Assembly: GCA_964478455.1 (NCBI GenBank)
Contig: CAYZJD010000179.1
Location: forward strand, 1-8,959
Direction of reading: 5' to 3'
Origin: CAYZJD01 sp964478455
Lineage (GTDB): Bacteria; Acidobacteriota; Terriglobia; Bryobacterales; Bryobacteraceae
Length of the DNA: 8,959 nt
Shown: piece after piece, positions 1-6,976 of the stretch
How positions within the stretch are numbered: position 1 is the first letter of the stretch
Layout: each line of letters begins with the position of its first letter
Program-made: the position numbers and the translations under genes
The notes under the pieces: generated by a model
The model's input: only the letters and a program-made list of their open reading frames with translations
Databases searched by the model: none
What the model was told of the DNA's origin: nothing

Positions 1-69
1 AACGACCACGGGGTGATGGCCGCCGATTCTGACCCCGCCTACATCCACCACTACAGCCCGCCGGCGCAT
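1..69 (-). CDS. ispG: IspG N-terminus, 4-hydroxy-3-methylbut-2-enyl diphosphate synthase (partial)
   Basis: Only the first ~23 codons are in the window; the gene runs off at base 1. The translation contains a VGGVRIGGHHPVVV segment, which matches the N-terminus I know for IspG (a short basic stretch, then V.VG.V.IGGG.PVVVQSMT). IspG is the cytosolic iron-sulfur enzyme that reductively opens methylerythritol cyclodiphosphate in the MEP isoprenoid pathway; its catalytic parts are outside the window. Start choice: two adjacent ATGs end at 72 and 69. A GAGG at 77-80 sits 7 nt before the one at 69, the better spacing. A third in-frame ATG at 90 would add MKVRGLM but has a weaker ribosome site. The gene lies in the same direction as the acylase operon but about 240 nt downstream, so it is probably a separate unit. 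The call rests on a short segment, hence moderate confidence. Confidence 0.68.
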   Translation of the reverse strand, partial: MRRRAVVVDVGGVRIGGHHPVVV

Positions 70-116
70 CATCAGGCCTCGTACCTTCATCTTACCAGCC
101 AGCTCTTTGGCCACCC

Positions 117-130
117 CGCGGGCAACCGCG
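117..130 (+). other. Small hairpin with GCAA tetraloop
   Basis: CGCGG (117-121) pairs perfectly with CCGCG (126-130) around a GCAA loop, a GNRA-type tetraloop if transcribed from the plus strand. It lies in the gap between ispG and the acylase gene, upstream of the tRNA-like T-arm. In such GC-rich DNA a 5-bp hairpin can arise by chance, so a functional role is unproven. Confidence 0.2.
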
Positions 131-155
131 CCGCCATGCGGCTCGCACTCGCTGG

Positions 156-218
156 GTCCCAGCACCGAGCCTTCCGCGGCCAACCGAGGGGTTGCAGGTT
201 CGACCCCTGCTTGGGGCC
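156..218 (+). other. tRNA-like 3' part (perfect T-arm), no clear 5' half
   Basis: Bases 194-210 form a textbook tRNA T-arm on the plus strand: stem GCAGG/CCTGC and seven-base loop TTCGACC, with the invariant G53-C61 closing pair, TTC, purine 57 and A58. The next seven bases, TTGGGGC (211-217), could be the 3' acceptor strand. The only 5' partner found by eye is GTCCCAG (156-162), which pairs using two G-T wobbles. It leaves just 31 nt before the T-stem, too few for normal D and anticodon arms. No D-arm signature or anticodon stem is visible, and no encoded CCA follows in the right place. An alternative hairpin, AGGGGT (187-192) with ACCCCT (203-208), overlaps the T-arm. The best reading is a tRNA 3' relic or attachment-site scar; chance similarity is possible. 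Confidence 0.4.
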
Positions 219-286
219 AGTTCCTTCTTCATTGGAGCCAGGATTCCCGTCCTGACCCTCAGGGCTTACGAGAACACACCGGGGCC

Positions 287-305
287 CTCGCGCTCTTGAC
301 GCGAG
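287..305 (-). terminator. Hairpin just after the acylase stop, possible terminator
   Basis: CTCGCG (287-292) and CGCGAG (300-305) form a perfect 6-bp GC-rich stem with a 7-nt loop, beginning 2 nt beyond the TAG stop of the acylase gene in the minus-strand direction. There is no T-run after it, so it is not a classic intrinsic terminator. It could still pause transcription or protect the 3' end of the operon mRNA. Confidence 0.3.
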
Positions 306-307
306 AT

Positions 308-2527
308 CTATTCCGGCTCGATCACTAGCGTGTGCTTTGCCTCCACGCGCCGGAACCGAAATGGGAAGGCTCGGCCGGAGTAATAAGCCTTCCAATGGTC
401 CTTGTAATGGCGAGAGAGGACGTGCCCGGACTGGCCCGCCACCAGGCAGATCAGCGACTGGTCCCAGTCGGCCAGGTCCGAGATCAGGCGCATCGAGGGC
501 CCGGTCGTATACCCCATTGGGGCAGCGATCTTCTTCACTGTGGTTGGCGACCCGCTCATGGGCACCGGACCGATGTCGAAGTGCCTCCGCAGCACCGGCA
601 CCTGGTGCCCCATCGCATGGGCGACCAGCAACGTATGGTGACGCCCATATTTCCACTCGCGCGGGTCGCGGCCTTGCATGCGTCTCCCTTCCTCGAGTGC
701 CCCCGAGAGGACCTCCACCAGCAGGCGGTCCCAGTCCTCAAACCAGCCCGGGGGACGCTCCTCAAGCAGCCGCTCCAGCGCCGCCGTGACCATGAAGGAG
801 GTAAAGTCAGCGGCCTTGCCGGGACAGGCCCGTTCGCCCACCGCTCTGCGGAGATGCTCGTAGGCTAGGCTCACGATCAGCGGTGCGGCGGCCTCAACCT
901 CCATCTGGCCGTTCCAGGTGCGCAGGATGGCTGCGGCATCCGCGAGCGCCGAGTTGCCGGCCCCGGACCGGTCGTAGGCCGCCACAAACTGGCGCGCCAG
1001 CCGGTGCGAGAATGCGGAGTAAACATCCGTCTGCACTTTCAGCATATCCATGGCCCGCCAGCCCTGTTGCGCTGAGAGCAATGCGGTGATCTGACCGGAG
1101 CGGTACGGCGGGTAGAACCTGCCGCTCACCCGGTAGGGATAGCCTGAGGGAAACGGGTCCTGGTTGGCGCTGGCGATCACGCCGGAGGGCGGGTTGTAGA
1201 CGCGTGGCAATTCATCGAAAGGAATGAAGCCATCCCACTCGAAGTTGCCGGAACTGCCATCTGCCGGGACATCGCCCAAGTGGGTCCGGCGAATCGGGAA
1301 TCTTCCCGCGGCCTGGTAGCCGATGTTGCCGTCCACGTCGGCGTACACGAAGTTCTGGCCGGGGCCGGAATAGTGGGCCAGTGCGCCAGTGAACTCCTGC
1401 CAGTTCCGGGCGCGGTTCAGATCGAGGAGGAGCCGCGCGAAGCCGCTCTCGGCGCCGACCCAGCGAAGTGCCGGGAAGCGGTTCCCCTCATCGGCGATAA
1501 CCGGCCCGTGCCGCGTCACCCAGCGGTTGAGCTCGACGGGCCGCTGCCCCTTGACTGAGATGGTCTCGCGCTCCAGGTCCGCCTGCTCGATCTGGCCCCG
1601 AAAAACATAACGCCCGGTGAGCGGGTCGAGATCTTCGAGATAGAGGTCTTGCACGTCGTAGGCCAGGAAGGTGCCCCCCCAGGCGATCCACTGATTGTGC
1701 CCCAGCGCCACGCCGGGCAGCCCAGGAATAGTGGCACCCGCGACGTCCAGCCCGGGAGCTTTGAGGTGGGCAAGATACCACATGCCGGGGATGGTGTACA
1801 CAACGTGCGGGTCGTTGGCCAGCAACGGGCGGCCGCTCGCCGTGCGGCTGCCGGCCACTGCCCAAGAGTTTGAGCCTAGCGGACACTCGCCGGGCGTGCG
1901 TGCCGGGAACAGGAACTCCACCTTCTGCGCGTCACCGGAGGCCAGCAGGACGCTCTTGCGCAACTTCGCTTGCCAGCTTGCGGTGAGCATGTAGAAGCTG
2001 CCAAGTTCCACCAGGATCGAATCTTCCACGCGCCAGGGCCTCGGAGCGTAGCCCAGTGCCGTGAATTCCAGCGGCAGCCGCCCCTGGTGAGTCTCTATAA
2101 AGTGGTTCACGCCGCGGGCGTAGGCGGCCAGCAGGGCGCGGTCTTGCGCGTTCAGGGCCTGGGCGTGGCGCTCGGCGAGCCGTTCGATGCGTAACGCCCG
2201 CGCCTCGCGGTCCAATTCCAGGCAACGCACCCCAACGACCTCGCTCAGGTGGCCACCAGCCAGACGCCGCAGGCCGTCCATCTGAGCGAGCCGGTCCTGG
2301 GCCGTGACGAAACCCTGCACGAAGAGTGCGTCCTCGATCGAGCCAGCCGAGATGTGCGGCACACCCAGAGCGTCCCGCACCACCGTTGCCCGCGAGGCGA
2401 TCGGCGCGGTGATCGTTCCCGACGTCTTCGGTAAGGGACGAAGGGCAAACCAGTACACGGCTCCCGCCCCAGCAATCAGCACGACGGCGGCCAGGATGCA
2501 GAGGTAGAGGAAATAACCCGGTGGCAT
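308..2527 (-). CDS. Penicillin acylase family N-terminal-nucleophile amidohydrolase, exported
   Basis: This 739-residue protein has the full-length design of the penicillin G acylase/AHL acylase family, which hydrolyses N-acyl amide bonds. Residues 5-28 are a hydrophobic segment acting as signal peptide or anchor, so the enzyme should work outside the cytoplasm. An alpha region follows, with VRDALGVPHI and QDRLAQMD motifs. Then comes the self-cleavage site in LGSNSWAVAG: Gly218-Ser219, where Ser219 becomes the N-terminal nucleophile of the beta chain (about 521 residues). Further family marks are GHNQWIAWG, NFVYADVDGNIGYQ, Asn455 in SANQ (matching the oxyanion-hole Asn), and near the C-terminus GPSMR and GQSG. 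Substrate cannot be told from sequence: beta-lactams, acyl-homoserine lactones, N-acyl amino acids and aryl-acetyl amides are all possible. ATG 2527 was chosen; a TTG at 2569 would add 14 residues including an Arg. No good Shine-Dalgarno precedes ATG 2527, so expression may rely on coupling to the activator gene 25 nt upstream. Confidence 0.93.
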   Translation of the reverse strand: MPPGYFLYLCILAAVVLIAGAGAVYWFALRPLPKTSGTITAPIASRATVVRDALGVPHISAGSIEDALFVQGFVTAQDRLAQMDGLRRLAGGHLSEVVGVRCLELDREARALRIERLAERHAQALNAQDRALLAAYARGVNHFIETHQGRLPLEFTALGYAPRPWRVEDSILVELGSFYMLTASWQAKLRKSVLLASGDAQKVEFLFPARTPGECPLGSNSWAVAGSRTASGRPLLANDPHVVYTIPGMWYLAHLKAPGLDVAGATIPGLPGVALGHNQWIAWGGTFLAYDVQDLYLEDLDPLTGRYVFRGQIEQADLERETISVKGQRPVELNRWVTRHGPVIADEGNRFPALRWVGAESGFARLLLDLNRARNWQEFTGALAHYSGPGQNFVYADVDGNIGYQAAGRFPIRRTHLGDVPADGSSGNFEWDGFIPFDELPRVYNPPSGVIASANQDPFPSGYPYRVSGRFYPPYRSGQITALLSAQQGWRAMDMLKVQTDVYSAFSHRLARQFVAAYDRSGAGNSALADAAAILRTWNGQMEVEAAAPLIVSLAYEHLRRAVGERACPGKAADFTSFMVTAALERLLEERPPGWFEDWDRLLVEVLSGALEEGRRMQGRDPREWKYGRHHTLLVAHAMGHQVPVLRRHFDIGPVPMSGSPTTVKKIAAPMGYTTGPSMRLISDLADWDQSLICLVAGQSGHVLSRHYKDHWKAYYSGRAFPFRFRRVEAKHTLVIEPE

Positions 2528-2552
2528 AGCCAGACTCTGGATCCCGGTCGCC

Positions 2553-3926
2553 TCAGGCCTCCAGCCCAAAGGCTTTCATCTTTTGCAGCAAGGTCCAGCG
2601 GCTCACGCCCAGTTCGGTCGCCATGTGCGTCTTGTTCCCACGGTGCTTCTCGAAAGCTCCCTGGATGAGTTCTCGCTCCACCGCGGCGACGGCATCCTTG
2701 AGCGTCCCGCGGCGGCTGGAAGCCCGCAGGATGTCATGGCACCCCCGGATTCTGGGAGAAAGCTCCTCCACGCCGACTCTGCCGCCGGAGCGAACCAACA
2801 CCAGCGCCCTCTGAATCTCGTTCTCGAGTTCTCTCACGTTGCCGGGCCAGTCATAGTGGCCCAGCGCTTCGAGCGCTTCAGCGGTGAAGCCGTCGCACTG
2901 GACCTTCATCGTCACGCGGTGCTTCTCGAGAAAGTGACTGGCCAGCAGCGGTATGTCCTCGATGCGCTCTCGCAGGGAGGGCAGCCTGATGGGGAAGATG
3001 CTCAAACGGTAGTAGAGATCCTGGCGGAATCTCCCGGCTTTCATCTCCGCTTCCGGATCCTTGTTCGTCGCCGCGATCACTCGGACATTGATCTTCCGGG
3101 GCTTGGTTTCGCCGACACGGGTGACTTCTCCCTCCTGCAAAACACGCAGCAGCTTCACCTGCATGCCTGGGCTGGTCTCGCTGATTTCGTCGAGGAAAAC
3201 GGTCCCGCCCTCGGCCGCCTCAAACAGTCCCACCTTGTCTTCCGTGGCTCCGGTGAACGAACCCTTCCTGTGGCCAAACAGCTCGCTTTCCAGCAGCCCT
3301 TCGGCGAGCGCACCACAGTTGGCGGCGACGAAGCGGCGTTCGCTCCGCGGGCCGTTGTAATGGATGACCCGCGCTATAGCCTCCTTCCCGGTGCCGGTCT
3401 CGCCGGTCAGCAGCACGGTGACGTCATGGTTGAGCACGCGCTCCATCAAGTCGAAGACCTTCTTCATGGCGGCGCTCTGGCCGACGATGTTTTCAAATCG
3501 GAAGGTCTGCCTGAGTTCACCGCGTAGCGCGCGGTTCTCCAGGTACATTTCCCGGATACGAAGCATGGCCCGGATGCGGGCCATGAGTTCCACGGGTTGG
3601 AACGGCTTGGTGACATAGTCGTCCGCCCCGGCCTCGAACGCCTGGACCAGAGATTCAGTTTCGGCTTTGGCCGTGACCATGATGACCGGGGTGAAAGCGG
3701 CTGCCGGACGCCCCTTGATCCGGCGGCAGGCCTCGTACCCATCCATGCCGGGCATCATTACGTCGAGAAGAACCAGATCGGGGCGTTCGCTGTCGAACCG
3801 GGCCAGGCCTTCCTGCCCGCTGCTCGCCTCGATGACTTCGTGACCCTCGGTCGAGAGTCGCGCCCGCAGGGCCTTGACGTTGGACGGGTGGTCGTCCACG
3901 ACGAGGATCTTCGCTGCGCCGCCCAT
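2553..3926 (-). CDS. NtrC-family sigma-54-dependent response regulator
   Basis: This 457-residue regulator has three parts. Residues 5-122 are a receiver with acidic pocket D11/D12, phosphoacceptor Asp55 (LLDVMMPGMDG), Thr85 and Lys107. Residues ~145-375 are an AAA+ sigma-54 interaction domain with Walker A GETGTGKE (175-182), Walker B TVFLDE (242-247), sensor I ATN (286-288), the arginine-finger region RQDLYYRL (301-308) and WPGNVREL (360-367). The sigma-54-contacting loop reads GSFTGA (222-227) instead of the common GAFTGA; Ser here is a known natural variant. Residues ~408-455 are a Fis-type helix-turn-helix (GNKTHMATELGVSRWTL). It should therefore bind enhancer DNA and remodel RNA polymerase-sigma-54 when phosphorylated. 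The start at 3926 has a strong GGAGG (3932-3936) five bases upstream. It follows the single receiver by 15 nt and the kinase gene beyond, its likely phosphodonor. No -24/-12 sigma-54 promoter was found by eye in the window. Confidence 0.96.
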   Translation of the reverse strand: MGGAAKILVVDDHPSNVKALRARLSTEGHEVIEASSGQEGLARFDSERPDLVLLDVMMPGMDGYEACRRIKGRPAAAFTPVIMVTAKAETESLVQAFEAGADDYVTKPFQPVELMARIRAMLRIREMYLENRALRGELRQTFRFENIVGQSAAMKKVFDLMERVLNHDVTVLLTGETGTGKEAIARVIHYNGPRSERRFVAANCGALAEGLLESELFGHRKGSFTGATEDKVGLFEAAEGGTVFLDEISETSPGMQVKLLRVLQEGEVTRVGETKPRKINVRVIAATNKDPEAEMKAGRFRQDLYYRLSIFPIRLPSLRERIEDIPLLASHFLEKHRVTMKVQCDGFTAEALEALGHYDWPGNVRELENEIQRALVLVRSGGRVGVEELSPRIRGCHDILRASSRRGTLKDAVAAVERELIQGAFEKHRGNKTHMATELGVSRWTLLQKMKAFGLEA

Positions 3927-3941
3927 GGGGCCCTCCCTGGG

Positions 3942-4316
3942 CTACTTCGCCCTCAGGAATTTCTCGACGTGCTCCAGCAGAACGTTGGGCCGGTAAGGTT
4001 TGGAGATGTAGTCGTTGCACCCGACGTGTGCCGCGGTCTCCTCGTCACCGCTTAGCGCATAGGAAGTCACGGCGATGATCGGGACCTCCCGGGTCTGCGG
4101 TTCTACTCGAAGACGCCTGGCTACATCATAGCCGGAGATCTTGGGAAGTTGAATGTCCAGCAGGATCAGGTCGGGTGCGTCTTTTAGAGCGCGATCGATG
4201 CCCTCCTCGCCATTGGCGGCCTCGATCAGCTCATAACCGGTCCCCCGCAGGATGTGCCGGACGGCCTTGCGGTTGGACGGGTTGTCCTCGATGTGCAAGA
4301 TGCGTTTCGGTTTCAT
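3942..4316 (-). CDS. Single-domain response regulator, DivK/CheY type
   Basis: A 124-residue stand-alone receiver with no output domain. Key residues are all present: acidic pair E10/D11, phosphoacceptor Asp54 (ILLDIQLP), Thr84 with the following SYA, and Lys106 in YISKPY. The pattern HIEDNPSNRK...GCNDYISKP is typical of DivK-like receivers. Such proteins act through protein contacts or as intermediate phosphate carriers in a relay. The gene starts 2 nt after the kinase stop and ends 15 nt before the sigma-54 activator, so it probably takes phosphate from the kinase; whether it is a sink, a competitor or a link cannot be told. ATG 4316 is preferred because GGGGAG lies 7 nt upstream; a GTG at 4322 overlapping the kinase stop would add two residues but has poor spacing. 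Confidence 0.95.
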   Translation of the reverse strand: MKPKRILHIEDNPSNRKAVRHILRGTGYELIEAANGEEGIDRALKDAPDLILLDIQLPKISGYDVARRLRVEPQTREVPIIAVTSYALSGDEETAAHVGCNDYISKPYRPNVLLEHVEKFLRAK

Positions 4317-4329
4317 GATCACACTCCCC
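4316..4329 (-). promoter_or_regulatory. Ribosome binding site fixing the single-receiver start
   Basis: GGGGAG on the minus strand (4324-4329), inside the last codons of the kinase gene, is 7 nt before ATG 4316. It supports that ATG over GTG 4322 and suggests translational coupling of kinase and receiver. Confidence 0.6.
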
Positions 4330-6976
4330 GGCGGGGCGACTCCGGCTGGTTCCGCAGCGGGAGGCTGAACTCGAATCTGGCTCCCCTGCCGGGCTCGCTC
4401 TCCAGCCAGATCCGCCCGCCGTGCATTTCGACGAACTTCCGGGCGATCGTCAGGCCCAGCCCGGTGCCTTCTGCCTCCCGGCTAAGGGAGCCATCCACCT
4501 GGCGAAACGCCTCGAAGATGTTCTCATGCTCCTCCTTGGGGATCCCGATGCCGGTGTCGGCCACCCAGAAGACGATGTTGTCGCCGCCCTGCCGGGCGCC
4601 CACCCGAATCTCGCCCTGCGGCGTGAATTTGACGGCGTTCTTCAGCAAGTTGGTGAGCACGTGCTGGGTGATACGCCGTTCATCGGCGACGATCGCCGGC
4701 AGGTCCGGCTCGACCTCGCGGACCACGCGAAGCCCTTTCTCGGCGGCCTTCCACTCCAGGGCGGAGACCGCGGCGTCGATGCACTCCTCGGGCAGGCACT
4801 CGGCCAGGCGCAACTTCATCGCGCCGGCCTCGATCTTGGACAGGTCCAGAAGGTCGTTGATCAGAGTCAGCAGCGCCTCGCCGTTGCGGTCGATCTCCTC
4901 GACCGCGTCCCGCAGTTCGTCGGAGATCGGGCCGTAAGCGCCGTCCAGGATCAACGAGGCGAAGTTGATCACCGCGTTCATGGGCGTCCGGATCTCATGC
5001 GACATGTTGGCCAGGAAGTCCGACTTCAAGCGGCTGGCTGCCTCCAGGGCGCGGTTCTGCTCCTCCAGCCGGCGGAAATCGAGGTAGCGCGTGTAGCCCA
5101 GCGAAAAGGCTTCAGCGAAGCGTTCGAGTATCCTTGCTTCTCTTTCGGAGAAATGGTGTCGATGCTGGCTCTGCAAGGCGATGGTTCCGCCGGGGAACGG
5201 CGCCCTCATGACGGAGAGCATGTGGAAAAATTCGGGCATCACGCTGACTTTCCACGCCTTCTGGTATTCGACAAGGACCTCTCGGAGCTCGTCATCCGTG
5301 CGGGAGATGATGGTGGTCCGGTCGATCTGCTGAATCCGCCCGTGGTAGGAATCGAGTGGGGCGCTCAGATAGGCGACCACCTGGCCTTCGGCATCAGGGA
5401 TCCCAGCGATTCGGATTGGCCCTTCTTGCCGCTCGAGCCAGCCCAAGCTCGACGCCTCGAAGGGTACCGCGGGAAGTTGCCCTTCGGCCCACTCGGCCGG
5501 CTGGGCTGTGTCGGGTATACTGTTGTAGACGCGGACCCTGCCCGCAGCCCGGTCCACGATGCTGATCGAGCAGGTGTCGGCGTCCAGACCGAGACCGCGG
5601 AGCTCTTCGGAGACCAGCGGGACCACCCGGATCAGGTCTGCACTCGAGTTCATGGCCTGCACGGCGAGCTGCACTCTCTTGACCGCTCGATCGATCTCCA
5701 GTTCGCGCTTCTGCCGCTCCAGGTTTTCGAAGTCCACATAGCGCGCAAAACCCAGAGACAACGCATCCGCGAAGGCCGTTACCAGGTCTAGGTCCCTCTT
5801 GGTGTACCGGCCAGGCTCCACGCTGACGACAGCGATCCGGCCCTGCGAGAACGGAACCGTGATCACGGAGCGTGCAATAACGTCGGCGTTGACGTCAGGC
5901 ATCTGCCAGCGGCGCCTGAAGGCGGGGAGCTGCGCTTCAGCTTCCTGATCGGTCCGTCTTACGATGTGCGGAGGACTGGAGCACCGCGCCACAATTTCAG
6001 AGCCCTCGATCGGCTCCGTGCCGTAAGCAAAGTAGTACCCTTCGACAATGTCCCGCACGAAGACGGGCCGGTTCACCTCTGCGAGCCGGGTGAGAACCGC
6101 CCGGTCCTCACTGCGACTTCCCAAGTCGAACAAGCGGTGCGGGCCGACTGCGTATATGCGGACCAGTCCAGCCTGCCGGTCGATGACGGAGATCGAGCAA
6201 AAGTCGAACTTCAGGCCCATGGCGGCCAACTGCTGGCCCAATTCCGTGATGACCTTGATGATGTCGGCGCTGGTCCGCATCGAGGCCACCTCGGCGCGCA
6301 GGTGCTCCACAGCCCGCTGGACCTCCCGCTCGCGCATCTCCAGGAAACGCCGGTACCCGTCGGCAAAGGCATCGCCGAAGCGGCGCAGCAGCTTTTCGTC
6401 CTGCTCGGAGAACTGCGCCGGATCCAGATTCCACGAGGCTACTCCGACAACCCCGAACTCGAACGGGACATAAAGAAGGAAGATGGGCGCCATCTCATCG
6501 ATGGTCAACGGCGTGCCGAACCAGTGCTTAGCGTGATCGGCGGCGGCCTGGCGCTCCTCCAAGCTCGTCATGGTATGTCGAAATGCTTCGTTCCGGTGCC
6601 AGGCTTCAATCAGGGGCTGCCGAAACGGTCCCCCGCCCCGTGTCAGGGAGCTTTCGAGCACCGAGGCGAACACTTCCTCTTCCAGGCCGAGCTGTGCCCG
6701 CCTGCTGGCGGAGAGGCTGCTCATCGAATAGACATGATAACCGCCGTAGTAGTCGTGCGCCTCGTCGAAAATGCTGATGCTCGATCGTGCCAGCCGGTAG
6801 CCCAGGCCCTGCAACTCTTCCCAGATGATGCGGGCGATGCCGGCGATATCGCGGCTGGAGTTCATCCGGAAAACCGCGGACAGCACCCGATGGATGGCGC
6901 GCTCCTCGTGCAAGCGGCGCTTCACTTCCTCAACGGTCTCCGGCGCTTCCACGCCGGGCGCATCAGGCGGCGGCAT
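4319..6976 (-). CDS. Soluble sensor histidine kinase with three tandem GAF-like modules
   Basis: An 885-residue kinase without membrane helices or signal peptide, hence cytoplasmic. Residues ~27-213, 222-417 and 431-636 are three mutually similar GAF-like sensor modules joined by charged, probably coiled-coil linkers (EMREREVQRAVEHL, LERQKRELEIDRAVKR, LEEQNRALEAASRL). The C-terminus is a canonical transmitter: phosphorylated His660 in SHEIRTP, N-box Asn780 (NLLKNAVKF), G1 DTGIGIP (807-813), F-box FEAF (821-824) and G2 EGTGLGL (836-842). There is no receiver on the same chain. The ligand is unknown; modules 2 and 3 share a Cys (C260, C469) before SIS, where module 1 has Ser65. ATG 6976 was chosen: AGGAG lies 10 nt upstream, and it overlaps the ligase gene by 14 nt. 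An upstream TTG at 6994 (six more residues) has no visible ribosome site. The following two receiver genes are the probable phosphate acceptors. Confidence 0.95.
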   Translation of the reverse strand: MPPPDAPGVEAPETVEEVKRRLHEERAIHRVLSAVFRMNSSRDIAGIARIIWEELQGLGYRLARSSISIFDEAHDYYGGYHVYSMSSLSASRRAQLGLEEEVFASVLESSLTRGGGPFRQPLIEAWHRNEAFRHTMTSLEERQAAADHAKHWFGTPLTIDEMAPIFLLYVPFEFGVVGVASWNLDPAQFSEQDEKLLRRFGDAFADGYRRFLEMREREVQRAVEHLRAEVASMRTSADIIKVITELGQQLAAMGLKFDFCSISVIDRQAGLVRIYAVGPHRLFDLGSRSEDRAVLTRLAEVNRPVFVRDIVEGYYFAYGTEPIEGSEIVARCSSPPHIVRRTDQEAEAQLPAFRRRWQMPDVNADVIARSVITVPFSQGRIAVVSVEPGRYTKRDLDLVTAFADALSLGFARYVDFENLERQKRELEIDRAVKRVQLAVQAMNSSADLIRVVPLVSEELRGLGLDADTCSISIVDRAAGRVRVYNSIPDTAQPAEWAEGQLPAVPFEASSLGWLERQEGPIRIAGIPDAEGQVVAYLSAPLDSYHGRIQQIDRTTIISRTDDELREVLVEYQKAWKVSVMPEFFHMLSVMRAPFPGGTIALQSQHRHHFSEREARILERFAEAFSLGYTRYLDFRRLEEQNRALEAASRLKSDFLANMSHEIRTPMNAVINFASLILDGAYGPISDELRDAVEEIDRNGEALLTLINDLLDLSKIEAGAMKLRLAECLPEECIDAAVSALEWKAAEKGLRVVREVEPDLPAIVADERRITQHVLTNLLKNAVKFTPQGEIRVGARQGGDNIVFWVADTGIGIPKEEHENIFEAFRQVDGSLSREAEGTGLGLTIARKFVEMHGGRIWLESEPGRGARFEFSLPLRNQPESPRRGV
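5069..6898 (-). repeat. Three in-phase diverged protein repeats (GAF-like) in the kinase
   Basis: Each unit of roughly 185-205 residues has the same order of landmarks. Near its start: RMNSSRDIAGI, SMRTSADIIKV and AMNSSADLIRV. About 25 residues on: SSISIFD, CSISVID and CSISIVD. Near its end: FGDAFADGYRRFLE, FADALSLGFARYVD and FAEAFSLGYTRYLD. Units 2 and 3 are more alike than either is to unit 1. Units 2 and 3 also share an RTD-acidic motif (IVRRTDQE, IISRTDDE) about 110 residues in. The order and spacing show descent by internal duplication; the similarity is at protein level, not near-identical DNA, so the duplication is old. Confidence 0.8.

Noticed and set aside
156..218. A complete functional tRNA gene
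   Set aside because: Only the T-arm and a possible acceptor strand are present. The best 5' partner leaves 31 nt, too short for D and anticodon arms, and there is no encoded CCA at the right place.
194..218. 3' end of tmRNA (ssrA)
   Set aside because: The putative acceptor strand TTGGGGC does not match the usual tmRNA ending (CAGCTCC-type), and no tag-peptide reading frame or tmRNA 5' end is visible.
87..656. Minus-strand open frame (189 codons) crossing the acylase end and the gap
   Set aside because: It is out of frame with the acylase, and its segment GPKQGSNLQPLG is the kind of false peptide produced when the antisense of a tRNA 3' end is translated.
2583..3527. Plus-strand open frame (314 codons) opposite the sigma-54 activator
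   Set aside because: Antisense to conserved Walker and receiver motifs; its product resembles no family.
4421..5791. Long plus-strand open frame (456 codons) opposite the kinase gene
   Set aside because: It lies fully antisense to a clear kinase with intact motifs. Its translation shows no recognisable domain, and long antisense frames are expected in GC-rich coding DNA.
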